Source: JBGPYB01 sp041493035
GTDB lineage: Bacteria > Acidobacteriota > Vicinamibacteria > Fen-336
Assembly (NCBI GenBank): GCA_041493035.1
Contig: JBGPYB010000041.1
Location: forward strand, 1-30,975
Length of the DNA stretch: 30,975 bases
Direction of reading: 5' to 3'
Positions 7,001 to 14,300 of this stretch are shown one piece after another. The notes beneath the pieces are model-generated. The model was not told the origin of the DNA and did no database searches. It worked only from the letters and a program-made list of their open reading frames with translations. The number at the start of each line of letters is the position of its first letter. Position 1 is the first letter of the stretch. Position numbers and translations under genes: made by a program.

Positions 7001-8124
7001 GGGATGCCTTCCTGACCGAGGCGCACGTACGCCTCGCGGAACGCGTGCGGGCCTTCGGTGACAAGGCACTACGGTCCCGCGCCCACAGCGAGTCCGACCC
7101 CTCGGGCGAGACACGGACCCTCGTCGCTCTGCTTGCGGGGGGCGGCCTCCTGAGTGCGGCGGTGCCGGCGCCTCACGGCTTCATGGACCTGCGTTCGCTC
7201 GTCGTGATACGAGAGGGCCTCGCGTACTTCTCCGGACTCGCCGACTCGGCCTTCGCCATGCAGGGGCTCGGCTCCTTCCCCATCGTCCTGGCTGGGAGCG
7301 AAGTCCAGAAAGGGCGTTGGCTCCCCGCCATGGTGTCCGGCGAGATGCTGGCCGCCTTCGCCGTCACCGAGCCCGAAGCAGGCTCCGACCTCGCCGCCGT
7401 CCGCACCCGCGCAGAGAAGGACGGGGCGCTCTGGCGTCTCGAGGGAGTGAAGACCTTCATCTCGAACGCCGGAATCGCGGGGCTCTACACGGTGCTCGCG
7501 CGCAGCTCCGAGGGGGAGGGTCACAAGGGCCTTTCGTTCTTCCTCGTGGACGCGGAGGCGCCCGGGATCGTGATTCGCCCCTTGGAGGCGATGGCGCCTC
7601 ATCCCCTCGGCGAAGTCCGCTTCGAAGGAACTCCGGCCGTCCTCCTGGGCGAAGAGGGCGGCGGGTTCGCGATGGCCCTCGCGACCCTCGAGCACTTCCG
7701 CCCGACCGTCGGCGCGGCGGCCTGCGGCTTCGCGTGGCGGGCCCTCGATGAAGCGGTCCGGTGGTCGCTCGCCAGGCGACAATTCGGCCGCTCCCTCTCC
7801 CAGTTCCAGGCCACCAAAATGGCCTTGGCGGAGATGCACGTGGACCTCGAGGCGGCGCGCCTCCTGGTCCGCAAGGCGGCGTGGCTCAAGGACACCGGAA
7901 GCGCGTCGATCGCGAGAGAGGGTGCGACGGCCAAGCTCTTCGCCACCGAAGCGGCGCACCGGGTGGTCGATCGGTCCGTCCAGATCCACGGGGGCCAAGG
8001 GGTCATGCGCGGCTCCACCGTCGAGCGCCTCTACCGCGAAGTGCGGGCGCTACGGATCTACGAAGGCACCAGCGAGATCCAGAAGCTGGTCATCGCCCGC
8101 GAGATCTTGAAGGAGACACGATGA
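6997..8124 (+). CDS. Acyl-CoA dehydrogenase
   Basis: FAD-dependent acyl-CoA dehydrogenase of 375 residues, introducing an alpha,beta double bond and passing electrons to ETF. The GTG start has an excellent ribosome site (AAAGGAGG, 6 nt spacing) and overlaps the crotonase stop. Signature blocks are FAVTEPEAGSDLAAVRT (residues about 121-137), LEGVKTFISNAGIAGLYTVL and the C-terminal QIHGGQGVMRGSTVERLYRE. The catalytic base is most likely E356 in IYEGTSEIQ, the usual position for short/medium-chain enzymes. FSGLADSAFAMQGLGSFPI fits the N-terminal helical domain. The neighbouring ring-activating ligase suggests an alicyclic or phenyl-derived acyl-CoA rather than a fatty acid, but sequence alone does not show this. 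Confidence 0.92.
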   Translation: MRDAFLTEAHVRLAERVRAFGDKALRSRAHSESDPSGETRTLVALLAGGGLLSAAVPAPHGFMDLRSLVVIREGLAYFSGLADSAFAMQGLGSFPIVLAGSEVQKGRWLPAMVSGEMLAAFAVTEPEAGSDLAAVRTRAEKDGALWRLEGVKTFISNAGIAGLYTVLARSSEGEGHKGLSFFLVDAEAPGIVIRPLEAMAPHPLGEVRFEGTPAVLLGEEGGGFAMALATLEHFRPTVGAAACGFAWRALDEAVRWSLARRQFGRSLSQFQATKMALAEMHVDLEAARLLVRKAAWLKDTGSASIAREGATAKLFATEAAHRVVDRSVQIHGGQGVMRGSTVERLYREVRALRIYEGTSEIQKLVIAREILKETR

Positions 8125-8834
8125 GCTCCGACGTCCTGCGTAAGGAAGATATGACCCCGGAGTACCGCGCTCTCCTGGTCCAGCTCATGGAGAGCCAGGC
8201 CTACCGGGAGCTGGCCGCGGCTCACATGTTCGGCTACGGCCTTCGCTTCGTCCCGGACAAGTGGCTCAAGTTCATGGTCTGGCACATCCGCGAAGAGGCG
8301 GAGCACTACGAAGCCGTGGCGAAGATGTATCGCGACTTCACCGGCGACGAGATCGAGCCCTCGGTCAAACGGCGTCTCGCGGACAAGCCGATCCCCTTCG
8401 CCGAAAGCTGGATGGAGCTGGCCATGGCCCAGTTCCTCTACGACCGCGGCGGCTTCTGGCAGCTCAAGGAATACGACGAGTGCTCCTTCGTCCCCTATCG
8501 GAGCGTCATCCAGAAGATCGTCAAGGAAGAAGCCGGCCACCAGGATCTGGGCGAAAAGATCGTGGTCGCGCAATGCCGGTCCGGGGCGTACGACGACCTG
8601 AAGCAGCCGCTCTTCGACAAGTGGCTGCGGATCGGCCTTCTGTCCTTCGGCCGCCCCGGCACTCCGGGAAATCGCTTCGCGATCGAACAGGGGATCAAGA
8701 AGCGCGACTCCGGGGAATGCATGAAGGATTTCGTGGACGACATTCGTCCTGCGGTGCGCGACGCGGGACTTCGTTTCCCCGAGCCGGCCTCCCTGAGAAT
8801 GGAATTGCCGGCCGACCTCGACTGGAGCGTTTGA
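8121..8834 (+). CDS. PaaA/PaaC-like di-iron (ferritin-like) oxygenase subunit
   Basis: A 237-residue helical protein of the phenylacetate-CoA oxygenase (Phenylacetic_acid catabolic) type. Two di-iron motifs are intact: E59-A-E-H62 in IREEAEHYE and E137-A-G-H140 in VKEEAGHQDLG. E30 (AYRELAAAH) and D108 (FLYDRGG) are plausible first- and third-helix ligands. A complete metal set points to a catalytic PaaA-like rather than a structural PaaC-like subunit, although PaaA is longer (about 310 residues). The ATG overlaps the acyl-CoA dehydrogenase stop (ATGA). No PaaB, PaaC, PaaD or PaaE homologue is in the window; a flavin reductase 5 kb downstream might supply reductant. Expected role: O2-dependent attack on an aryl-CoA or other CoA thioester. 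Family is confident, substrate unknown. Confidence 0.8.
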   Translation: MSSDVLRKEDMTPEYRALLVQLMESQAYRELAAAHMFGYGLRFVPDKWLKFMVWHIREEAEHYEAVAKMYRDFTGDEIEPSVKRRLADKPIPFAESWMELAMAQFLYDRGGFWQLKEYDECSFVPYRSVIQKIVKEEAGHQDLGEKIVVAQCRSGAYDDLKQPLFDKWLRIGLLSFGRPGTPGNRFAIEQGIKKRDSGECMKDFVDDIRPAVRDAGLRFPEPASLRMELPADLDWSV

Positions 8835-8835
8835 G

Positions 8836-9303
8836 ATGGGACGCATCGTCGACCTGTGCGGCGAGATCGCCGCCGACTCCGAGGAGGGGCCCGAAGGCCT
8901 CGTCCTCTCCCCGGACGCCTGGGATCGCCTGCGCCGCGACTGGACCGAGGAAGACATCGAGGACGCGATGGGCCTCGTGCGCGACAGCATTCTGCTCGGC
9001 GAGCTGGTGGACGCCGCAGACAGCCTCAACACACGCCTTCTGGACGTCCTCGGGGACTTCGGCGAGGCCACGGCCTTCACCCGGGCAGTCGAGGGGAACG
9101 GTGTCCTTTCGTTGGAAGCGATCGGTCAGCTCTCGCGCCGGGTCGACCGTCTCGAAGAGATCCTCGAGGTCTATCGCGAAGGCAAGCCTCCCAGCCGGCA
9201 AGGCTTCGACGCTCTGCGACGCCGACTCGCCGACCACGGTATCGAGGCGGAGCTGGAAGCCGCGGACGAGCGCGAGGAATACGACGGCCACGACGACAAC
9301 TAA
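8836..9303 (+). CDS. Unknown acidic helical protein, partner of the di-iron protein
   Basis: A 155-residue protein I do not recognise. It starts one nucleotide after the stop of the di-iron gene, so the two are almost certainly translated together. The sequence is strongly acidic and predicted mainly alpha-helical, e.g. WTEEDIEDAMGLVRDSILL and IGQLSRRVDRLEEILEVYRE, the latter with coiled-coil character. The tail is very acidic (EREEYDGHDDN). There is a single cysteine (C8), no signal peptide and no membrane segment. It might be a small accessory or non-catalytic subunit of the di-iron enzyme, in the place PaaB/PaaC would take, but that is only from position. Immediately after its stop lies the 9309-9387 palindrome. 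Confidence 0.7.
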   Translation: MGRIVDLCGEIAADSEEGPEGLVLSPDAWDRLRRDWTEEDIEDAMGLVRDSILLGELVDAADSLNTRLLDVLGDFGEATAFTRAVEGNGVLSLEAIGQLSRRVDRLEEILEVYREGKPPSRQGFDALRRRLADHGIEAELEAADEREEYDGHDDN

Positions 9304-9308
9304 CTCGA

Positions 9309-9387
9309 CCACGGAGACACGGAGCCTCGGAGAGGACCTCTGGGTGTCTCACCATCCTCTCTTCTCCGTGCCTCCGTGTCTCCGTGG
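9309..9387. repeat. Interspersed palindromic repeat (CCACGGAGACACGGAG element)
   Basis: Left arm CCACGGAGACACGGAG (9309-9324) is the exact reverse complement of the right arm CTCCGTGTCTCCGTGG (9372-9387). Imperfect complementarity extends inwards (GCCTCGGAGAGGA against TCCTCTCTTCTCCGTGC), leaving a loop of roughly 20 nt. It fills the whole gap between the 155-aa gene and the flavoprotein gene. The arms have an internal 8-nt periodicity. The element resembles a mobile palindromic repeat of the REP/MITE kind; I recall similar CCACGGAGACACGGAG sequences in several environmental phyla. In mRNA it would make a strong hairpin between two co-transcribed genes. Confidence 0.75.
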
Positions 9388-10740
9388 TTGTCGTTGAACC
9401 AGCGAGAGCAGGCATTGCTCTTTCAGCCCTTCCCCCTCGGGAAGGGCGGCCTCGTGATGCCCAACCGGATCTGGCTTCCCGCCATGGTCACGTGGCGCGG
9501 AACCGAGGACGGCTTCGTCACCGACGCGGTCCGCGAGATCTACCTCCGCTACGCCCGGGGCGGGGTCGGGACGATCGTCCTCGAGGCTACGGGTATCAGG
9601 GACGTCGCGAGCGGACCGCTCCTGCGCCTCTCCCACGGCCGCTACATTCCTGGGCTGCGGGCTCTGCGCGACGAAATGCGCGCCGTCTCCGACTCCCTGG
9701 TCATTCCTCAGATCATCGACTTCCTCAAGGTCGCGCGGCGCAAGCCCACTCGCGATTTCATCGAGGGGATGGTGCGGCGACGACGCCTCCCCGAGTCCGC
9801 CCGCAGCCTGAGCGACGCGCAGTTCGAGGCGGATCTCGACAAGCAGCTACCGAATCCCCGGGACCAGAGGGACTTCCTGTTCGGCTACAGGCAAAGCATC
9901 GAGGACCTGGCGCTGGACGAGATCCGCCGGATCCCCGGTTGGTTCGCCGACGCGGCGCGACGCGCCAAGGAGGCCGGCTTCGACGGCGTCGAGCTGCATT
10001 TCGCCCACGCCTACACCATGGCGTCCTTTCTCTCCGTGACCAACGGGCGGAAGGATCGCTACGGTGGGTCCTTCGAGAATCGCATGCGCCTTCCCCTCGA
10101 GGTGATGGAGGCGGTCCGAGGCGCCGTCGGCCGCGAGTTCATCGTCGGGTCCCGCTACCTCGGGTCCGAGGACATCCTCAGCGACGACGGCACTGTTCGC
10201 GGCAACACCCTCGCGGACGCTCAGGCCATCGGCGTCGAGCTGGCGCGCGCCGGCCTCGACTTCCTCTCGATCTCCCGTGGCGGCAAGTTCGACGACGCGA
10301 AACAGCCTCCCGTCGGTGAAGCCGTCTATCCCTACACCGGCCACAGCGGCGGACGATGCATCCCCCGCCAGAGGATGGACCCCTTCGGCGTCAACGTACC
10401 GCTCGCGGCCGGCATCCGGTCGGCGGTCCGCGCCGCCGGCTTCGCAACGCCCGTGGTCACGGCCGGCAAGATCGTCTCCTTCGACCAGGCCGAGGGTGTC
10501 CTGCGCGAGGGCTCGGCCGACCTCGTCGGCATGGCTCGCGCCCTCCTGGCCGATCCGGACCTGCCACGCAAGTGGCGGGCCGGCGTCGACACCGAGTCCC
10601 GACGCTGCGTCTTCTGCCCTTACTGCGAGGACGAGGACCAGCATCACCGCGTCGTGACGTGCACCCTGTGGCCGAAGGACCCGGCCGATCACCGGCGACG
10701 TCTCACCCCCGAGGTGTGGCGCGCGGGAACCCTGGGCTAG
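9376..10740 (+). CDS. Old Yellow Enzyme-type flavoprotein with C-terminal 4Fe-4S motif
   Basis: FMN-dependent ene-reductase family (NADH:flavin oxidoreductase/2,4-dienoyl-CoA reductase N-terminal type), 454 residues from GTG 9376. Family blocks: LLFQPFPLGKGGLVMPNRIW, GFDGVELHFAHAYTMASFLS and NGRKDRYGGSFENRMRLPLE; the usual HGAHGYL is changed to HFAHAYT. GSADLVGMARALLADPDL is the phosphate-binding end of the barrel. Near the C-terminus C411-x2-C414-x2-C417-x11-C429 matches the 4Fe-4S layout of FadH-type reductases (C-x2-C-x3-C-x11-C), but the FAD/NADPH domain of those enzymes is absent. An insertion of about 60 residues (around 120-180) is unusual. The GTG lies inside the palindrome; TTG 9394 or TTG 9415 may be the true start. 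Possible role: reducing a dearomatised ring or dienoyl-CoA. Confidence 0.85.
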   Translation: MSPWLSLNQREQALLFQPFPLGKGGLVMPNRIWLPAMVTWRGTEDGFVTDAVREIYLRYARGGVGTIVLEATGIRDVASGPLLRLSHGRYIPGLRALRDEMRAVSDSLVIPQIIDFLKVARRKPTRDFIEGMVRRRRLPESARSLSDAQFEADLDKQLPNPRDQRDFLFGYRQSIEDLALDEIRRIPGWFADAARRAKEAGFDGVELHFAHAYTMASFLSVTNGRKDRYGGSFENRMRLPLEVMEAVRGAVGREFIVGSRYLGSEDILSDDGTVRGNTLADAQAIGVELARAGLDFLSISRGGKFDDAKQPPVGEAVYPYTGHSGGRCIPRQRMDPFGVNVPLAAGIRSAVRAAGFATPVVTAGKIVSFDQAEGVLREGSADLVGMARALLADPDLPRKWRAGVDTESRRCVFCPYCEDEDQHHRVVTCTLWPKDPADHRRRLTPEVWRAGTLG

Positions 10741-10761
10741 AATCTTCCAGCATCTTCAACC

Positions 10762-12795
10762 ATGAGCCTGCGACGCCTCTTCGTCGTCGCCACTGCCTTC
10801 GCGGCGCTTGCGCCCGCCGCCTCGGCCGCGACCGCCGATCTCCCGGACCTGCCCGCGTCGTCGCCCCGGACCGCCAGCTACTCCATCGACGCCCGCTTTG
10901 AGCCGGCGACCCACATCATCGAAGGGACGCTCGCTCTCGACTGGCGCAACGCGAGCAACGTGCCGCTCACCACGTTCCCGTTTCATCTCTATTGGAATGC
11001 CTTCCGCAACACCCTCTCGACCTCGGCCCGCGGACAGGGACCACGCGCCGCCCGCTTCGACGACACCGACCGTGGCTTCGGCTACACCCAGGTGAAGAGC
11101 ATCCGTCTCGTCGGCGACCGCGAGGCGGACCTCACGCCGACCCTTTGCTACATCCACCCCGACGACGACAACGCCAACGACCGCACGCTCATGGAAGTCA
11201 CGACGCCGGCACCCGTCGCTCCGGGCGAATGGGTCCGGTTCCGCATCGACTGGACGTCGCGGGTCCCTCTCGGACGCCCCGGTCGCGCCGGTTGGGTCCA
11301 CGACTACGTCTTGGCGGCCCAGTGGTTCCCCAAGATCGGCGTCCATCGGAACGGTGCGTGGAACGCCCATCAATTTCACGCGCTGGGCGAGTTCTTCTCC
11401 GACTACGGTGTCTACGACGTGCGCCTTACGGTGCCCCGTGCTCTCACCGTCGGGGCAACGGGCCGACTCCTCGGCGCTCCCACCGACAACGCCGACGGGA
11501 CGAGCACGCATCGATTCTTCCAGGAAGACGTCCACGATTTCGCCTGGACCGCCAGCCGGCGCTTTCTGGACCGCACGTCCCGCCTGAACGAACGCGGCCT
11601 TCCGCCCGTCGACATCCGCCTGCTCCTCCAGCCCGAGCATGCGCCCATGGCCGACCGATACCTGGAAGCCATGAAGGTCGCCCTGCGCCGCTACGGTTCC
11701 TGGTCGGCGCCATACCCCTACGGCCACGTCACCGTGGTGGACGCGCCGTGGGGCTCCACCTCGGGAGGTATGGAGTACCCGACGCTCTTCACGAGCGAGG
11801 CGCACCTCTGGTCGCCGACGGCGTTGCAAGAGCCCGAGGGCGTCACGATCCACGAGGCGGGGCACCAGTTCTGGTACGGCCTCGTGGGAAACAACGAGAC
11901 GGAAGAAGCGTGGCTCGATGAAGGAATCAACTCCTACCACGAGGACAAGGCCCTCTTCCTCGAAATGGGGCCCTCGGCGATCGCGGCCAGGTATTTCGGT
12001 GTTCGGGACCCACGGGGCCGGCGCACCGGATGGCCGGTCGTAACGCCGGGTGTCGCGATCGGGAGAGGGGAAGGGCACGTCGACGACCTCGTACAGAACG
12101 GTCGGAAGGATACCTTCCGCCGGAGCTGGGACTACGATACGTGGCCCGCCTACTACACGAACGCCTACGACAAGCCTGCCCTGACGTTGCAGACGCTGGA
12201 GGCGCTCGTGGGCGACGACACCATGACCCGCATCCTGAACACCTACGCGCGCCGCTACCGTTTCGACCACCCGACCACCGAGGACTTCATCCGCACCGTG
12301 GGCGAGGTCACGGGCAAGGACTACCGCTGGTTCTTCGAGGAGACCTGGTTCAGCAGCGGCCTCTGCGACTACGCCATCGAGGCGGGCAACGTCACAGTCC
12401 CCAGCCTGCGCGGGTACAAGGATGGGCCCGACGGTAGGGTCGCGTGGACGTCCCTGCCGAAGGGCGATAGCGCCAAGGACTCGTTCCAGGGGACCGTGAC
12501 CGTGCGCCGGCTGGGTGAGGTTCGCATGCCGGTGGAGATTCTCATCGAACTGGCCGACGGGCGACAGGTCCGCGAGCCCTGGGACGGTCGCGATCGGTGG
12601 AAGCGCTTCGTCTTCGACCAGAAAGTCCGCCGCGCCGTCGTCGACCCCGCGCGGGTGCTGGCCATCGACGTGAACCCCGTGAACAACACGTGGGCGGAGG
12701 ACAAGGGCGAAGCGCGACGGGCGACCACCAAGTGGACCCTGCGTTTCATGCTCTGGCTCCAGAACCTCCTCGAGCTGCACACGGTGCTGGGCTAG
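10762..12795 (+). CDS. Exported M1-family zinc metallopeptidase
   Basis: A 677-residue aminopeptidase-N-like protein with a signal peptide (MSLRRLFVVATAFAALAP, cleavage near ASAATA, about residue 21). Zinc ligands are clear: H364-E365-A-G-H368, followed by E387 with the exact M1 spacing (TEEAWLDEGI). The substrate N-terminus-binding loop is SGGMEYP rather than GAMEN, as in many bacterial secreted M1 enzymes. The C-terminal part has a beta-sandwich followed by a helix (TTKWTLRFMLWLQNLLELHT). No ribosome site is visible. TAGAAT, formed by the stop codon of the previous gene plus three bases, lies 18 nt before the ATG and could be a -10 box. Its role in this catabolic run is unclear; it may be a passenger pair with the next gene. 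Confidence 0.9.
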   Translation: MSLRRLFVVATAFAALAPAASAATADLPDLPASSPRTASYSIDARFEPATHIIEGTLALDWRNASNVPLTTFPFHLYWNAFRNTLSTSARGQGPRAARFDDTDRGFGYTQVKSIRLVGDREADLTPTLCYIHPDDDNANDRTLMEVTTPAPVAPGEWVRFRIDWTSRVPLGRPGRAGWVHDYVLAAQWFPKIGVHRNGAWNAHQFHALGEFFSDYGVYDVRLTVPRALTVGATGRLLGAPTDNADGTSTHRFFQEDVHDFAWTASRRFLDRTSRLNERGLPPVDIRLLLQPEHAPMADRYLEAMKVALRRYGSWSAPYPYGHVTVVDAPWGSTSGGMEYPTLFTSEAHLWSPTALQEPEGVTIHEAGHQFWYGLVGNNETEEAWLDEGINSYHEDKALFLEMGPSAIAARYFGVRDPRGRRTGWPVVTPGVAIGRGEGHVDDLVQNGRKDTFRRSWDYDTWPAYYTNAYDKPALTLQTLEALVGDDTMTRILNTYARRYRFDHPTTEDFIRTVGEVTGKDYRWFFEETWFSSGLCDYAIEAGNVTVPSLRGYKDGPDGRVAWTSLPKGDSAKDSFQGTVTVRRLGEVRMPVEILIELADGRQVREPWDGRDRWKRFVFDQKVRRAVVDPARVLAIDVNPVNNTWAEDKGEARRATTKWTLRFMLWLQNLLELHTVLG

Positions 12796-12798
12796 CGG

Positions 12799-13794
12799 AT
12801 GCGCCGCGCTCTCGTGGACGGCCTTCGGATGGCGCTCAGGCCCATGGGTCTCCCGCTGATTCTCCTGGCGACCAACGTCGTCTTCGCGGCCGTCCTCGCC
12901 GTGCCGTTCGCGGGACTCCTCGAAACGAGCCTCCGCGAGACCGCGTCGGCCGACACGATGGTCCGGGGATTCGATTTCCCCTGGTGGAGCCATTGGTCCC
13001 ACGAGCGGTCGGGCTGGTCCTCGGCCTTCGGCCCGGCCATTCTGGGCTCCGGCTTTGCCTTCAAGAATGTCGAAGCCCTGATCGGCGGAGAGCTGCCGGC
13101 CCGTCTCTTCGTTCACGAGACTGAGGGCGTTCCGCGGGCACGTCCGCGGCGAGAGGAGGGCCTCGACCCGCTGGTTCTGGCATTGGCTGTTCTGTACCTC
13201 GCCCTCCAGACGTTCCTCGTGGGCGGGGTGCTCGGCGTCCTGCGCGGCTCGGGGAGCTACACCCTTCGTGGCCTTCTCCACGGTTCGGGGTTCTATTTCG
13301 GCCGGATGGCGCGCATTGCGATCCTGGCGCTCGCCGCTCACGCCGCGCTCTTCGCCTTGAACGCGCCCGTGGCGCGATGGGCCGATCGGCACGCTCTCGA
13401 AACGGTCACAGAAGCGGGTGCGCTCGCGTGGAGTCTTGGACAGAAGGGGCTCCTGCTGCTGGGCATTCTGTTCATTCACATGCTCTCCTGCTACGCCAAG
13501 GTGATCACGGTCGTGGAAGAGCGGCAGAGTGCGTCCCTGGCCCTCGTGTCGTCGATTGGCTTCTGCCTCGGTTGCTTGCGACAGACGTTCGGCCACTACC
13601 TCGCCGTAGCGCTCCTGGGCGTGGCGCTCCTCATCGCGTGGAGCGCTGCCGATGGTCATTGGATGGCGACCGGCTTCCGCACTCAGATGGTCACGCTCCT
13701 TCTGGCGCAAGGCCTCGTTCTTGGACGAATCGTCCTTCGCGTCGCCCTCCTCGGCGGGCAGGTCTCGCTCTACCGGCGCCTGAAGGCACGCTAG
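12799..13794 (+). CDS. Polytopic membrane protein of unknown function
   Basis: A 331-residue integral membrane protein I cannot assign to a characterised family. About six hydrophobic segments are visible: residues about 15-40 (GLPLILLATNVVFAAVLAVP), 130-150 (LVLALAVLYLALQTFLVGGV), 170-190 (ARIAILALAAHAALFALNAP), 210-235 (LGQKGLLLLGILFIHMLSCY), 270-290 (YLAVALLGVALLIAW) and 300-322. A large non-membrane region (about 45-125, Trp- and Arg-rich) sits between the first and second. It starts 3 nt after the M1 peptidase stop, so the two form a unit and may work together at the envelope. The stop codon TAG merges into TAGAAT in front of the next gene. Confidence 0.75.
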   Translation: MRRALVDGLRMALRPMGLPLILLATNVVFAAVLAVPFAGLLETSLRETASADTMVRGFDFPWWSHWSHERSGWSSAFGPAILGSGFAFKNVEALIGGELPARLFVHETEGVPRARPRREEGLDPLVLALAVLYLALQTFLVGGVLGVLRGSGSYTLRGLLHGSGFYFGRMARIAILALAAHAALFALNAPVARWADRHALETVTEAGALAWSLGQKGLLLLGILFIHMLSCYAKVITVVEERQSASLALVSSIGFCLGCLRQTFGHYLAVALLGVALLIAWSAADGHWMATGFRTQMVTLLLAQGLVLGRIVLRVALLGGQVSLYRRLKAR

Positions 13795-13808
13795 AATCAC
13801 GGAAAGTC

Positions 13809-14300
13809 ATGTCGGTCGATTTGGGGCTCTTCCGCAGATCCATGGCGCAGTTCGCGACCGGCGTCACGGTCGTGACGACCCACGACGATTCGGGACGTCG
13901 TATGGGCCTCACGGTGAACGCCTTTGCGTCGGTGAGCCTGGATCCGCCCCTCGTGCTCGTCTGCATCGACAACAGATCGGAGGCGCACACGGGCTTCGAG
14001 ACGTCCAGAGTGTTCGGCGTGAGCGTGCTGGCGGAAGGACAGGACGAGTGGTCGAGGCGCTTTGCTACCGGAGGCGCCGAGAAGTGGAATGGCGGCGGCC
14101 TCGAGACGGGCGTCACCGGAGTGGCGCTCGTTCCGGGCGCCCTCGCCCACGTCGAGTGCCGCGTCTTCGCGAGCCATGGGGCGGGAGATCACACGATCTA
14201 CGTCGGCCTTGTGGAGCGGCTGGCGGTGAATCCCGGTCGGCCGCTGCTCTACCACGGCAGCGGCTACGGCCGGATGGAAGGCCCCGCGAAGGGCGAATGA
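13809..14300 (+). CDS. Flavin reductase-like FMN-binding protein (HpaC/RutF type)
   Basis: A 163-residue split-barrel flavin reductase of the short class that supplies reduced flavin to two-component monooxygenases. N-terminal LFRRSMAQFATGVTVVTTHD and MGLTVNAFASVSLDPPLVLV are the flavin-binding family blocks. FGVSVLAEGQDEWSRRFAT and DHTIYVGLVERLAVN follow in standard order, and the C-terminal PLLYHGSGYGRM is the usual H-x-x-x-Y ending. The ATG lies 11 nt after TAGAAT, with GGAAAG as weak ribosome site, so a separate promoter is possible. It overlaps the ligase start by 4 nt (ATGA), tying it to aryl-CoA metabolism. The oxygenase partner could be the di-iron protein or an enzyme elsewhere; no flavin monooxygenase is seen in the window. 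Confidence 0.9.
   Translation: MSVDLGLFRRSMAQFATGVTVVTTHDDSGRRMGLTVNAFASVSLDPPLVLVCIDNRSEAHTGFETSRVFGVSVLAEGQDEWSRRFATGGAEKWNGGGLETGVTGVALVPGALAHVECRVFASHGAGDHTIYVGLVERLAVNPGRPLLYHGSGYGRMEGPAKGE

Noticed and set aside
8121..8834. Calling this gene paaA or boxB
   Set aside because: It is shorter than PaaA and half the size of BoxB, and none of the other paa or box genes is nearby, so only family-level naming is justified.
9304..9387. Reading the palindrome as an intrinsic terminator between the 155-aa and OYE genes
   Set aside because: No T-run follows, the arms are long with a periodic sequence, and the downstream gene starts in or just after the right arm; a repeat element fits better.
10756..13800. 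A 1014-codon open frame antisense to the M1 peptidase and membrane protein genes
   Set aside because: It mirrors a well-supported coding strand, is rich in Arg/Gly/Asp/His/Glu as expected from reading GC-rich codons backwards, and shows no family motif.
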